From NCBI RefSeq assembly GCF_004322755.1, contig NZ_CP036401.1, positions 62,001 through 126,000 of the forward strand: 64,000 nucleotides of DNA, written 5' to 3'. The first letter of the stretch is position 1; each line of letters begins with the position of its first letter. The notes below the pieces were generated by a model. That model was not told where the DNA came from and did no database searches. It saw nothing but the letters and a program-made list of their open reading frames with translations. The position numbers and the translations under genes were made by a program. The DNA comes from Pseudoduganella albidiflava. GTDB lineage: Bacteria; Pseudomonadota; Gammaproteobacteria; Burkholderiales; Burkholderiaceae_D. Below, piece by piece: positions 1 through 9,153 of this stretch.

Positions 1-1
1 T

Positions 2-862
2 TCGAAGATGATCGGCGTGTATATCCCGATCCTGAAAGGCACGTTCTACACGCCGATCCTGCAGATGATCGACATCGAGCTGCGCGCCAACGGCCTGCAC
101 ATGGTGGTGGCGTTCGGCGTGGGGCAGGGTGACGCGTTGCGCCAGGCGGTCGAAGGCATCGAGTTCCTGCTGGAGCGCGGCTGCGACGGCATCATCTCGA
201 TGAGCAACATCCTGGGCGACGAGGATATCGCGGCGCTGGGCGCGCGGGGCGCCAACATCGTGGTCGTCAACAACGCCACCAGCGGGCTGGGCGAACAGGC
301 CTTCCAGGTCGACCACCGCAAGGGTGGCGCGCTGGCCGCGGAAACGCTGCTGGCGCAAGGGCACCGCCAGATCGCCGTGATCGCCGGCCCGGCGGACGCG
401 CCGGACAACGTGGAGCGCGTCGACGGCTTCCTCAAGGCGCTGAAGAAGGCCGGCATCGATACCGGCGGGCTGTGGATCGCCGCGAGCGACTTTTCGCCGG
501 AAGGCGGGTTCGCCTGCGCCAGGGAATTGCTGGCATCGAAATACGCCTTCACGGCGCTGTTCTGCGCCAACGACGAGATGGCCGTGGGCGCGCTGTCGCA
601 CTTCCAGGAAGCCGGCATCGCCGTCCCGCGCGACGTGTCGGTGCTCGGCTACGACGACACGCCCAGCGCCGAGTTTTCCGCGCCGCGGCTCACGTCCGTG
701 CACATTCCGTGGCGCGACGTGGTGAAGGCGGGCCTGAACGCGCTGCTGAACCGCTGCTACGATGGCGACCGGCCGGTGGCGCGGCGCTACCCGATCAGTG
801 TCACGCATCGCGCGTCGCTGGGGCCGGCGCCGGCGCCCAAGGTGCGCAAACGCGGCAAATAG
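2..862 (+). CDS. LacI-family transcriptional regulator, 5' end outside window
   Basis: The reading frame is open to the left edge, and the visible part begins inside the effector-binding domain (SKMIGVYIPIL is the usual junction after the LacI hinge). The HTH is therefore outside the window. The 286 visible residues form the periplasmic-binding-protein-like sensor domain, with the family's late GYDDTPSAEF and LTSVHIPW motifs and a basic tail (KVRKRGK). It lies upstream of, and codirectional with, a glucan-degradation locus whose promoter regions carry LacI-type palindromes, so it is probably the local sugar-responsive repressor. The ligand cannot be read from sequence. Family call is firm; role is inference from context. 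Confidence 0.9.
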   Translation, partial: SKMIGVYIPILKGTFYTPILQMIDIELRANGLHMVVAFGVGQGDALRQAVEGIEFLLERGCDGIISMSNILGDEDIAALGARGANIVVVNNATSGLGEQAFQVDHRKGGALAAETLLAQGHRQIAVIAGPADAPDNVERVDGFLKALKKAGIDTGGLWIAASDFSPEGGFACARELLASKYAFTALFCANDEMAVGALSHFQEAGIAVPRDVSVLGYDDTPSAEFSAPRLTSVHIPWRDVVKAGLNALLNRCYDGDRPVARRYPISVTHRASLGPAPAPKVRKRGK

Positions 863-917
863 GGAAGGGCGGTACGGGGCGGCGCGCCAGGTTTGCGCGC
901 CATTTTTTCGTGATGAT

Positions 918-933
918 ATGGAAAGCTTTCCAT
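918..933. promoter_or_regulatory. LacI-type operator upstream of GH5 gene
   Basis: ATGGAAAGCTTTCCAT is a perfect 16-bp palindrome 55 bp before the GH5 start codon. Its size and symmetry, with half-site GGAAA, fit the LacI/GalR operator class. It lies just after the LacI-family gene and is the likely binding site of that regulator; binding itself is inferred. Confidence 0.6.
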
Positions 934-987
934 GCTCTTGCATGATATTCCATGTCATTCCAAATCATGCAGGAACTGGAGGAGACG

Positions 988-2319
988 ATGCGAAAGCACA
1001 TGATGGCGGCGCTGATCGCCACGGCCGCGCTGATGCCGGCGGCACAGGGCGCGCCGGCCTGGGCGTCACTGCCGATGCTGCACACCGAAGGCACGAAGTG
1101 GGTCGGCGCCGATGGCCGGCAGGCGATCCTGCGTGGCACCAACCTGGGCAACTGGCTGATCAACGAGTTCTGGATGATGGAGCTCGACAAGTCCAGCGGC
1201 GTGGAAGACCAGTGCACGCTCGAGGCGGTGCTGGACAGGCGTTTCGGCCATGCGGAACGGGAGCGGCTATTCAAGGTGTTTCGCGATAACTGGATCACCA
1301 CCCGCGACTGGGACCTGATGCAGCGGCACGGCCTGAACGTGGTGCGGCTGCCGTTCATCCACAGCGTGATCGAGGACGAAAAGAAGCCGCGTACCCTGCG
1401 CGCCGATGCATGGCGCTACCTCGACGACGCTATCGACCAGGCCGAGAAGCGCGGCATGTACGTGGTGCTCGACCTGCATGGCGCCGCCGGCAGCCAGGGG
1501 ATCGAACACCACAGCGGCTGCGCCGGCCGCAATGAATACTGGAGCGTGCCGGACAACCAGGTGCGCACCGAATGGCTGTGGCAGCAGATCGCCACGCGCT
1601 ACAGGGACCGCGGCGGCGTGGCCGGCTACAGCGTGCTCAATGAACCGTGGGGCACCGATCCGGACACCATGGCGGCCAATGTGCGCCGGCTGTACCAGGC
1701 GATCCGCGCCGTCGATCCGAACCACGTGATCATCCTGCCCGGCCACAGCAAGAACGGCATCGATGCCTATGGCAAGCCGGGCGACCACGGCATGCGCAAC
1801 GTGGCCTTTGAAATGCACCCGTATCCCGGCCACTTCGGCTGGGGCAAGCCCGGCCTGAAAGTGCACCGCGACTGGCTCGCGTGCGCTCCCGGCGAAGGCG
1901 ACACGGTGTGCAAATGGGATGAGCGGCTGCGCCGGCTGGACACCGCGTTCTTCGTCGGCGAGATGCAGCCATGGGCCATGATGGGCCTGGAGCTGGGCGG
2001 CCAGGTCGCGCGCGCCTCGTTCGACACCTATGCGAAGTACGGCTGGGCCGCCACCGCATGGTCGTGGAAGGTCGTCACGCAGCAGGGCGGGCAGGGCAAC
2101 GGCAAATGGGGCTTCGTGACCAATGCGGCTGTTGCGGCTGTTGCGGCCGTTGCACCGCCGGCCGCGAAAGCGCCGATCGTGTTCACCAGCGCGCCGAAAG
2201 CCGACATCGAGGCGCTGTTCCGTTCGTTCGGCACGCAACCCTATGCACTGCACGAGCCGCTGCTGCGCTGGCTCACCACTTCGACTCCCCGCGACATCCG
2301 AGAAATCCATGACCAATAA
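988..2319 (+). CDS. secreted GH5-family glucanase
   Basis: 443-residue glycoside hydrolase of family 5, of the exo-glucanase-like subgroup (RGTNLGNWL near the N-terminus of the barrel). It has a Sec signal peptide (MRKHMMAALIATAALMPAAQG...), so it acts outside the cytoplasm. The acid/base is Glu219 in LNEPWG and the nucleophile is Glu325 in FVGEMQPW. The start at 988 is chosen because GGAGGAG lies 4-10 nt upstream; an ATG at 952 lacks this and would bury the signal peptide. An alanine/valine run near the C-terminus comes from a 9-bp tandem repeat. It overlaps the next gene by 11 nt, implying translational coupling. Likely substrate is a beta-1,3 or beta-1,4 glucan. Confidence 0.88.
   Translation: MRKHMMAALIATAALMPAAQGAPAWASLPMLHTEGTKWVGADGRQAILRGTNLGNWLINEFWMMELDKSSGVEDQCTLEAVLDRRFGHAERERLFKVFRDNWITTRDWDLMQRHGLNVVRLPFIHSVIEDEKKPRTLRADAWRYLDDAIDQAEKRGMYVVLDLHGAAGSQGIEHHSGCAGRNEYWSVPDNQVRTEWLWQQIATRYRDRGGVAGYSVLNEPWGTDPDTMAANVRRLYQAIRAVDPNHVIILPGHSKNGIDAYGKPGDHGMRNVAFEMHPYPGHFGWGKPGLKVHRDWLACAPGEGDTVCKWDERLRRLDTAFFVGEMQPWAMMGLELGGQVARASFDTYAKYGWAATAWSWKVVTQQGGQGNGKWGFVTNAAVAAVAAVAPPAAKAPIVFTSAPKADIEALFRSFGTQPYALHEPLLRWLTTSTPRDIREIHDQ
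2125..2151 (+). repeat. 9-bp tandem repeat inside GH5 gene
   Basis: Three in-frame copies of GCGGCTGTT (the third is GCGGCCGTT) encode Ala-Ala-Val x3. They fall in a linker after the last barrel strand, so copy-number change would be tolerated. Confidence 0.8.
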
Positions 2320-3688
2320 CGTACACGACACCGCGCTGGCGCGCGGCGGCTTCCCCGCCGATTTCATCTGGGGTACTTCCACGTCTTCCTACCAGATCGA
2401 AGGGGCCCGCCATGAAGATGGCCGCGTCGACTCGATCTGGGATACCTTCAGTGCCCAGCCGGGCCGCATCCGCGACGGTTCCAGCGGGACCATCGCCTGC
2501 GACCACTACCACCGCTGGCCGGAAGACCTCGACATCGCGCGCGGCCTCGGCACCAACGCCTACCGCTTCTCGATCGCCTGGCCGCGCATCTTCGGCGCCG
2601 GCGGCGCGCCGAACACGAAAGGCCTCGACTTCTACGACCGCCTGGTCGACGGCATGCTGGCGCGCGGCCTGCAGCCGTGGCCCACGCTGTACCACTGGGA
2701 CTTGCCGCAGGCGCTGCAGGAACGTGGCGGCTGGATGGCGCGCGACGTCGTCCACCATTTCACCGACTACGTGGATGCCGTCACGCGCCGTCTGGGCGAC
2801 CGCGTGCCGCAATGGATCACGCACAACGAGCCATGGTGCACGGCGATGCACGGGCACATGGACGGCATGCATGCGCCGGGCATCCGCGACGTGGCGTCGG
2901 CGCTGCAGGCCAGCCACCATGTGCTGCTGTCGCACGGCCTGGCGGTACCCGTCATCCGCGCCAACGTTCCCGGTGCCCGCGTCGGCGCGGCACTGAGCCT
3001 GCATCCGATCCGCCCTGCCAGCGACAGTCCGGAGGATATCGCCGCCGCGCACCGGCACGACGGCTTGCGCAACCGCTGGTTCCTCGACCCGCTGTTCGGC
3101 AAGGGCTATCCGCGCGACGTGCTGGAGGCTGTGCGCGATGCGGCGCCGCGCATCGAAGCCGGCGACCTGGAAGCGATCGCCGCGCCGACCGACTTCACGG
3201 GCCTGAACTACTACTTCCCCGAAGTGATCGCGGCCGCGCCGGGCGAAGGGCCGCTGCACGCGCGGGTGGTGCACCGCGAGGGCGTGGAACGCACGGCGTT
3301 CGGCTGGGAAGTGGCGCCGCAAGGCATGGCGCGGCTGCTCGAGCGCATCCACGCGGAATACAGGCCAAAGGCGATCTACGTGACGGAAAACGGTTCGTGC
3401 TACGACGACGCGGTGGAAGACGGGCAGGTGCACGACGCGCAACGCACGTCGTACCTGGCGCGGCACCTTGCCGCGCTGAAGGCCACCATCGCGCAAGGCG
3501 TGCCGGTGGCCGGCTACTTCGCCTGGAGCCTGCTCGACAACTTCGAATGGGCGGAAGGCTACACGCGCCGCTTCGGTCTTACCTACGTCGATTTCGCCAC
3601 CCAGCAGCGCATCCTCAAGGACAGCGGCAAGTGGTACCGGGCCTTCCTGGGCGGTACCCCGGCCGTGTCGAAATTCCCACAAGCGTGA
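2309..3688 (+). CDS. GH1 beta-glucosidase, cytoplasmic
   Basis: 459 residues, a standard length for glycoside hydrolase family 1. FPADFIWGTSTSSYQIEGA is the family's N-terminal signature. The acid/base is Glu174 (THNEPW) and the nucleophile is Glu360 (YVTENG). There is no signal peptide, so it hydrolyses imported beta-glucosides such as cellobiose or laminaribiose in the cytoplasm. The ATG at 2309 precedes the GH5 stop by 8 nt, so translation is probably coupled; longer upstream frames are antisense-like noise. It belongs to the same transcription unit as GH5. A TonB receptor follows after a 143-bp gap that carries its own operator. Confidence 0.95.
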   Translation: MTNNVHDTALARGGFPADFIWGTSTSSYQIEGARHEDGRVDSIWDTFSAQPGRIRDGSSGTIACDHYHRWPEDLDIARGLGTNAYRFSIAWPRIFGAGGAPNTKGLDFYDRLVDGMLARGLQPWPTLYHWDLPQALQERGGWMARDVVHHFTDYVDAVTRRLGDRVPQWITHNEPWCTAMHGHMDGMHAPGIRDVASALQASHHVLLSHGLAVPVIRANVPGARVGAALSLHPIRPASDSPEDIAAAHRHDGLRNRWFLDPLFGKGYPRDVLEAVRDAAPRIEAGDLEAIAAPTDFTGLNYYFPEVIAAAPGEGPLHARVVHREGVERTAFGWEVAPQGMARLLERIHAEYRPKAIYVTENGSCYDDAVEDGQVHDAQRTSYLARHLAALKATIAQGVPVAGYFAWSLLDNFEWAEGYTRRFGLTYVDFATQQRILKDSGKWYRAFLGGTPAVSKFPQA

Positions 3689-3736
3689 AGTTCCGTTGAC
3701 AAGAAAATCAGCCCGCCGCGATAATTGCCGGACAAA

Positions 3737-3752
3737 TTGGTAACGTTTCCAA
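3737..3752. promoter_or_regulatory. LacI-type operator upstream of TonB receptor
   Basis: TTGGTAACGTTTCCAA is a 16-bp palindrome matching at 7 of 8 pairs, with the central CG typical of LacI/GalR operators. A half-site (ATGGAAACGAT) follows at about 3761. It lies 80-95 bp before the receptor start codon and suggests a second regulated promoter within the locus. Confidence 0.6.
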
Positions 3753-3831
3753 TCGGGTGGATGGAAACGATATAAACCAGTCCGGAAGCCGGGAAAACCG
3801 GCGGGCTGATAACGACAATGGAGACCACGAG

Positions 3832-6567
3832 ATGACACACTTCCCGCAACGACAGGCGTTCTGCCTGACCCCCATGGCCGCCGCGATTGCCGCTGCCGCG
3901 CTGCTGCTCGCCACCGGCGCCGGCGCGCAGCAAACCGGCACGGCGACCGGCGAAACGGCGGCCACCGAAGGCGTCGTGCCATCGGTGGTCGTGACCGGCA
4001 TGCGCCGCAGCATCGAGAACTCGATCGCCATCAAGCGCGATGCCGATTCGATCGTCGAAGCCGTGACGGCCGAGGACATCGGCAAGCTGCCCGACATGTC
4101 GATCGCCGAATCGATCGCGCGCCTGGCCGGCCTGACGGCGCAGCGCGTGGAAGGCCGCGCGCAGGTCATCTCGATCCGCGGCCTGGCGCCGGACTTTTCC
4201 GGCACCCTGCTGAACGGCCGCGAGCAAGTCTCCACCAGCAACAACCGCGGCGCCGAATACGACCAGTATCCATCGGAGCTGATCAACGGCGTCACCGTGT
4301 ACAAGACGCCGGAAGTGTCGCTGATGGGGCAGGGCCTGTCCGGCACGGTGGACCTGCAGACGGTACGGCCGCTGGACATGCCGGGCCGCACGATCGCCGT
4401 CAACGTCCGCGGCGAGAAGAATTCCAATGGCAAGCTCAACGAGGGCGTTTCCGACCGCGGCGGCCGCCTGTCGATTTCCTATGTCGACCAGTTCCTGAAC
4501 AATACCGTCGGTGTGGCCGTGGGCTTCGCGCACCTCGATGCGCCAGGCCAGCAGAAGGAATACAAGTCGTGGTGGTGGGGCGCCGAGAACAACCTGGGGC
4601 CGGACAACCAGGATGTGATCGCGCTGAAGGGTGCCGAAGTCACCGCCACCTCGCGCGAGATGGTGCGCGATGGCCTGATGGCCGTGCTGGAATACCGGCC
4701 GGACCGGAACTTCCGTTCCGCGCTGGACCTGTACTACTCCCAGTTCGACCAGAAGACCACGATGCGCGGCGCCATGTGGAATTCCCACCAGTGGAGCAAT
4801 ATCGCCTACCGCGATCCCGTCATCGACACCATCGGCGGCACGCGGCTGCTGACCGGCGGCACGCTGGTGAACCTGGAACCGATCCTGCGCAACGACTACA
4901 ACGAGCGCAAGGACAAGCTGGCCGCCTTCGGCTGGAACAACCGCTACAAGCTCGATCGATGGTCGTTCGAAAGCGACCTGTCGTACTCGCATGCGAAACG
5001 CCGCGAGCAGGTGCTGGAAACCTATGCGGGCCTCGGTCCGGCCAACTCGGGCATCACCGACAACAACTTCAAGTTCAACATTCCCGTCGGCGCCGGCCTG
5101 CCGGTATTCACGCCGTCGGTCGACTTCACCAACGCGAACCTGATGCGGCTGGCCGACGTGGGCGGCTGGGGCAAGGATGCCGACCTGCACCAGCCCCGCG
5201 TGGAAGACAAGCTGGGCGCGCTGAAGCTGGGCGCCAAGCGCGACCTGGAAGGCTTCCTGCGCTACGTGGAAGGCGGCCTGTATTTCAGCAAGCGCGAGAA
5301 GGAACACGGCGACACCAACCATTACTACTTCCTCAAGAATGGCCGCGCCCCGGCCCTGGTGTCGCAGGACCTGCTGCGGCCTTCCACCTCGCTGGCGTTC
5401 GGCGGCATTCCCGCCGTGATCAGCTACGACGTGATGGGCGTGCTGGACAAGTACTACGACCGGCAGCCGGCGCGGCCGGACGACCAGGCGCTGCAGGACT
5501 GGGGCGTGACGGAGAAGACCTCGACAGGCTTTGCCAAGGTGGGCATCGACACGGAGCTGGGGCCGGTGCCGCTGCGCGGCAACGTGGGCGTGCAGGCGGT
5601 GCACGTGAACCAGGAATCGCGTGGCGTGGCGGTCGTCGGGGGGCAACTGAAGGCAATCAGCGGCGGCGCCAGCTATACCGATTTCCTGCCCAGCATGAAC
5701 CTGATCTTCGACCTGGGCCGCTGGAGCGATGCGTGGACCGTGCGTTTCGGCGCCGCGAAGACGCTGGCGCGCCCGCAGATGTCCGACATGCGGGCCGGCG
5801 TCGCCGGCGGCGTCAGCCAGACCACGTTCGAATGGAGCGGCAGCGGCGGCAATCCGCAGCTGGAACCGTGGCGCGCCAATTCCTATGACCTGTCGATGGA
5901 AAAATACTTCGGCAAGCGCAGCTACATCGCCGGCGCCTACTTCTACAAGAAGCTCAAGACCTACATCTACAACCAGCAGACAGCCCACGACTTCACCGGC
6001 TTCCCCAATCCCTCGACGGTGGAACCGATCACCAACATCGGTACCCTCAACCGCCCGGCCAACGGCGCCGGCGGCATGGTGCGCGGCGTGGAACTTTCCG
6101 GCTCGCTGGAAGGCGGCATGTTCTGGGACCCGCTCGACGGCATCGGCCTGATCGCCAGCGTATCCGGCACGGAAAGCTCGATCCACCCGAACGGCCCGGG
6201 CACCAAGGAAAAGCTGCCCGGCCTGTCCGGCGTGGTGCGCAACATCACGCTGTACTACGAGAAGCACGGCTTCTCGACCCGCGTGAGCCAGCGCTACCGC
6301 TCCGCCTACCGGGGCGAAGTCACCGGCCTGTTCGCGCAACGGTCGTTCAGTGAAATCCTGGCCGAGAAGCAGATCGATTTCCAGATCGGCTACGCGATCG
6401 AGCAGGGGCCTTACAAGGGCCTGTCGTTCCTGCTGCAGGTGAATAACCTGAACAACGAACCGTACCAGACGCGCCAGGGCGACCCCTTCGCCAGCGGCGC
6501 CTATGCGCCGGAACGCTACACCACGTATGGCCGGCAGATGCTGCTCGGCTTGAATTACAAGCTTTAA
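3832..6567 (+). CDS. TonB-dependent receptor, carbohydrate type
   Basis: 911-residue outer-membrane receptor. A signal peptide ends near ATGAGAQ, a TonB-box-like SVVVTGMRRS follows, then the plug (VEAVTAEDIGKLPDMSIAESIARLAG, about residues 50-180) and a 22-strand barrel. The plug signature is that of the TonB receptors used by Xanthomonas and Caulobacter for oligosaccharides. The start at 3832 fits the signal peptide; the upstream in-frame ATG at 3757 would precede it with a polar tail. Between GH1 and GH3 genes, it probably imports glucan oligomers in a TonB/ExbBD-dependent way. The 3' end (LNYKL, stop) is duplicated in the repeat just downstream. Confidence 0.93.
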   Translation: MTHFPQRQAFCLTPMAAAIAAAALLLATGAGAQQTGTATGETAATEGVVPSVVVTGMRRSIENSIAIKRDADSIVEAVTAEDIGKLPDMSIAESIARLAGLTAQRVEGRAQVISIRGLAPDFSGTLLNGREQVSTSNNRGAEYDQYPSELINGVTVYKTPEVSLMGQGLSGTVDLQTVRPLDMPGRTIAVNVRGEKNSNGKLNEGVSDRGGRLSISYVDQFLNNTVGVAVGFAHLDAPGQQKEYKSWWWGAENNLGPDNQDVIALKGAEVTATSREMVRDGLMAVLEYRPDRNFRSALDLYYSQFDQKTTMRGAMWNSHQWSNIAYRDPVIDTIGGTRLLTGGTLVNLEPILRNDYNERKDKLAAFGWNNRYKLDRWSFESDLSYSHAKRREQVLETYAGLGPANSGITDNNFKFNIPVGAGLPVFTPSVDFTNANLMRLADVGGWGKDADLHQPRVEDKLGALKLGAKRDLEGFLRYVEGGLYFSKREKEHGDTNHYYFLKNGRAPALVSQDLLRPSTSLAFGGIPAVISYDVMGVLDKYYDRQPARPDDQALQDWGVTEKTSTGFAKVGIDTELGPVPLRGNVGVQAVHVNQESRGVAVVGGQLKAISGGASYTDFLPSMNLIFDLGRWSDAWTVRFGAAKTLARPQMSDMRAGVAGGVSQTTFEWSGSGGNPQLEPWRANSYDLSMEKYFGKRSYIAGAYFYKKLKTYIYNQQTAHDFTGFPNPSTVEPITNIGTLNRPANGAGGMVRGVELSGSLEGGMFWDPLDGIGLIASVSGTESSIHPNGPGTKEKLPGLSGVVRNITLYYEKHGFSTRVSQRYRSAYRGEVTGLFAQRSFSEILAEKQIDFQIGYAIEQGPYKGLSFLLQVNNLNNEPYQTRQGDPFASGAYAPERYTTYGRQMLLGLNYKL

Positions 6568-6629
6568 CCTCTACAAACTTTGAACTTTACAAGCTTTAAC
6601 CTCTACAAGCTTCGAGCTTTACAAGCTTT
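6566..6629 (+). repeat. 32-bp tandem duplication at 3' end of TonB receptor gene
   Basis: Two adjacent 32-bp units (6566-6597 and 6598-6629) begin AACCTCTACAA and end TTTACAAGCTTT. A partial unit (TTACAAGCTTT) forms the last codons of the receptor gene. The units differ at three positions. They lie wholly in the 5' leader of the GH3 gene. Confidence 0.85.
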
Positions 6630-6657
6630 GATTACCAGAAAACGACACGGAGATATG

Positions 6658-9144
6658 ATGAAGCGACGCTTGACCATCCTGGCCGCTGCCGCGCAGCTGC
6701 TGACCGCCAGTGCCATGGCTGCCCCCGCACCGCAGGCCCCACTGTCGGACTGGCCGCAGCTGAAGAGCGCGGTGGCGCCCGATGCGCAGCTGGAAGCGCG
6801 GGTGAAGGACATCGTGGCCGGCATGACGCTGGAACAGAAGGTCGGCCAGATGACGCAGTCCGAGATCAAGACGACCAGGCCGGAAGACGTGCGCAAGTAC
6901 TACCTGGGCTCCGTGCTGAACGGCGGCGGCAGCTGGCCGAACGGCAGCAAGTACGCCACCCCGGCCGACTGGGTGAAGCTGGCCGATGCGTTCTACGATG
7001 CGTCGATGTCGACCGACATGCGGCACGAGATCCCCGTCATCTGGGGTATCGATGCCATGCATGGCAACAGCAACGTGCTGGGCGCCACGCTGTTCCCGCA
7101 CAATATCGGCCTGGGCGCGGCGCGCGATCCGAAGCGGGTCGGCGAGATGGCTGCGGCAGTGGCCAAGGCCGTGCGCGCGACCGGCATCAACTGGGTGTTC
7201 GCACCCACGCTGGCCGTGGTGCGCGACGACCGCTGGGGGCGCACCTACGAGAGCTTTTCGGAGGATCCGAAGATCGTGGCCGACTATGCCGGCGAGTACG
7301 TGAAGGGCTTGCAGGGGACGCTGAAGGAAGATGCCAATGTCGTCGCCACCGCCAAGCACTACGTGGGCGATGGCGGTACCGACCAGGGCAAGGACCGCGG
7401 CGTGAACCAGTCGACGAAATCCGAAATGATGAACATCCACATGGCCGGCTACTATCCGGCGCTGGAGGCGGGTGCGCAGACCGTGATGGCGTCGTACAAC
7501 AGCTGGACCGATGTCGCCGCCAACAAGACCTACGGCAAAATGCACGGCAACAAGGAACTGCTGACGGAAGTCCTCAAGCAGAAGATGGGCTTCGACGGTT
7601 TTGTCGTCACCGACTGGAACGGCATTGCCGAAGTGCCGGGCTGCCGCAACGACAGCTGCCCGCAGGCGATCAACGCCGGCATCGACATGGTGATGGTGCC
7701 GGACGACTGGAAGAGCTTCATCGCCAACACGGTGCAGCAGGTGAAGGATGGCACGATCCCGATGGCCCGCATCGACGATGCCGTGACCCGCATCCTGCGC
7801 GTGAAACTGCGCGCCAACCTGCAGAAGCCATCGGCGTCGGTCCACGCGGGCAAGATGGAATCGATGCAGGCGCGCGAACTGGCCCGCAAGCTGGTGCAGG
7901 AATCGCTCGTGCTGCTGAAAAACGACGGCAACGTGCTGCCGCTGGCGCGGGACAGGAAGATCCTGGTGGTCGGCAAGAGCGCCGACAACATGGCCAACCA
8001 GAGCGGCGGCTGGACCCTGACATGGCAGGGCACCGACAACAAGAACAGCGATTTCCCCAACGGCGACACGATCCTGGCCGGCCTGAAGGAAGCGGCACCG
8101 AACGTGACGTTCAGCGCCGATGCTTCGGGCGTCAACGTGGCCGACTACGACGTGGTGGTGGCCGTGATCGGCGAGGGGCCGTATGCCGAAGGCGATGGCG
8201 ACATCGGTCCGGCCGGCAACCTGCGCCACAGCGGCCGCTATCCGGAAGACCTGGCCGTGCTGAAGGCGGTGGCCGGCAAGGGCAAGCCGGTGGTGACGGT
8301 ATTCGTCACCGGCCGCCCGCTGTACGCCAACGACCTGCTGAACCTGTCGGACAGTTTCGTGGCCGCCTGGCTGCCGGGTTCCGAAGGCAAGGGCGTGGCC
8401 GACGTGCTGCTGCGCGGCGCCGATGGCAAGGTCAACGCGCCGTTCACCGGCAAGCTGTCGTTCTCGTGGCCGAAGGGCCCGTGCCAGGCGCCGCTGAACG
8501 TGGGCGACAAGAATTATGCGCCGCTGTTCGCCTATGGCTACGGCCTGGAGTATGGCAAGGCGAAGAAGGTGGGCAGGCTGGCCGAGGACAACAGCACGGC
8601 GCCGTGCGGCAAGACCAATGCCTTCCCCGTCTTCAACCAGTCCGACCGCGCCACGTTCCCGCTGTACGTGCAAAGCGGCGGCGAACGCAAGGCGCTGGGC
8701 GCGGACCTGAATGCAACGCATGCGCTGCCGACGCTGAAAGTGGAAGTGGCCCAGGTGAATACGCAGCAGGATGCCCGGAAGGTGACGTGGACGGGACCTG
8801 GCGCCATCGAGGCACGCGCCGCCGCGCCACGCGCGGTGCCGGCCTATGCCGCGAAGGATGGCGTGCTGGCGTTCGACACGATCGTTACGCAGGCTCCGCA
8901 AGGTCCGGTCCAGGTGTCGATCGGCACGTCGTCGGTCGACATGGCCGGCGAATTCACCCGCCTGGCGGGGCAGGGCAAGAAGACCGTCAAGATCCCGCTG
9001 GCCTGTTTCAAGGGTGCCGACCTGGGCAAGGTGGATACGCCGTTCCGCGTGCAGGCGCAGAGCGGACTGGTGGCGGCGTTCGCCAACATCCAGGTCATCG
9101 GCGGGGCCGCGAAGGATGCGGACGCGGTGCGCTGCGCGAACTGA
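6658..9144 (+). CDS. GH3 beta-glucosidase, exported
   Basis: 828-residue family 3 glycoside hydrolase. It has a signal peptide (MKRRLTILAAAAQLLTASAMA), the family's entry motif MTLEQKVGQMTQ, KHYVGDGGT, and catalytic nucleophile Asp319 in GFDGFVVTDWNG. The second alpha/beta domain covers about residues 400-610. A C-terminal beta-sandwich of the ExoP type (to KIPLACFKGADLGKVDTPF) sits at the end. ACGGAG lies 5 nt before ATG 6658 and only 2 nt before ATG 6655, so 6658 is preferred. It cleaves terminal beta-glucose from oligomers in the periplasm or outside, feeding the MFS permease encoded 9 bp downstream. Confidence 0.93.
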   Translation: MKRRLTILAAAAQLLTASAMAAPAPQAPLSDWPQLKSAVAPDAQLEARVKDIVAGMTLEQKVGQMTQSEIKTTRPEDVRKYYLGSVLNGGGSWPNGSKYATPADWVKLADAFYDASMSTDMRHEIPVIWGIDAMHGNSNVLGATLFPHNIGLGAARDPKRVGEMAAAVAKAVRATGINWVFAPTLAVVRDDRWGRTYESFSEDPKIVADYAGEYVKGLQGTLKEDANVVATAKHYVGDGGTDQGKDRGVNQSTKSEMMNIHMAGYYPALEAGAQTVMASYNSWTDVAANKTYGKMHGNKELLTEVLKQKMGFDGFVVTDWNGIAEVPGCRNDSCPQAINAGIDMVMVPDDWKSFIANTVQQVKDGTIPMARIDDAVTRILRVKLRANLQKPSASVHAGKMESMQARELARKLVQESLVLLKNDGNVLPLARDRKILVVGKSADNMANQSGGWTLTWQGTDNKNSDFPNGDTILAGLKEAAPNVTFSADASGVNVADYDVVVAVIGEGPYAEGDGDIGPAGNLRHSGRYPEDLAVLKAVAGKGKPVVTVFVTGRPLYANDLLNLSDSFVAAWLPGSEGKGVADVLLRGADGKVNAPFTGKLSFSWPKGPCQAPLNVGDKNYAPLFAYGYGLEYGKAKKVGRLAEDNSTAPCGKTNAFPVFNQSDRATFPLYVQSGGERKALGADLNATHALPTLKVEVAQVNTQQDARKVTWTGPGAIEARAAAPRAVPAYAAKDGVLAFDTIVTQAPQGPVQVSIGTSSVDMAGEFTRLAGQGKKTVKIPLACFKGADLGKVDTPFRVQAQSGLVAAFANIQVIGGAAKDADAVRCAN

Positions 9145-9153
9145 GGAGGCGAA

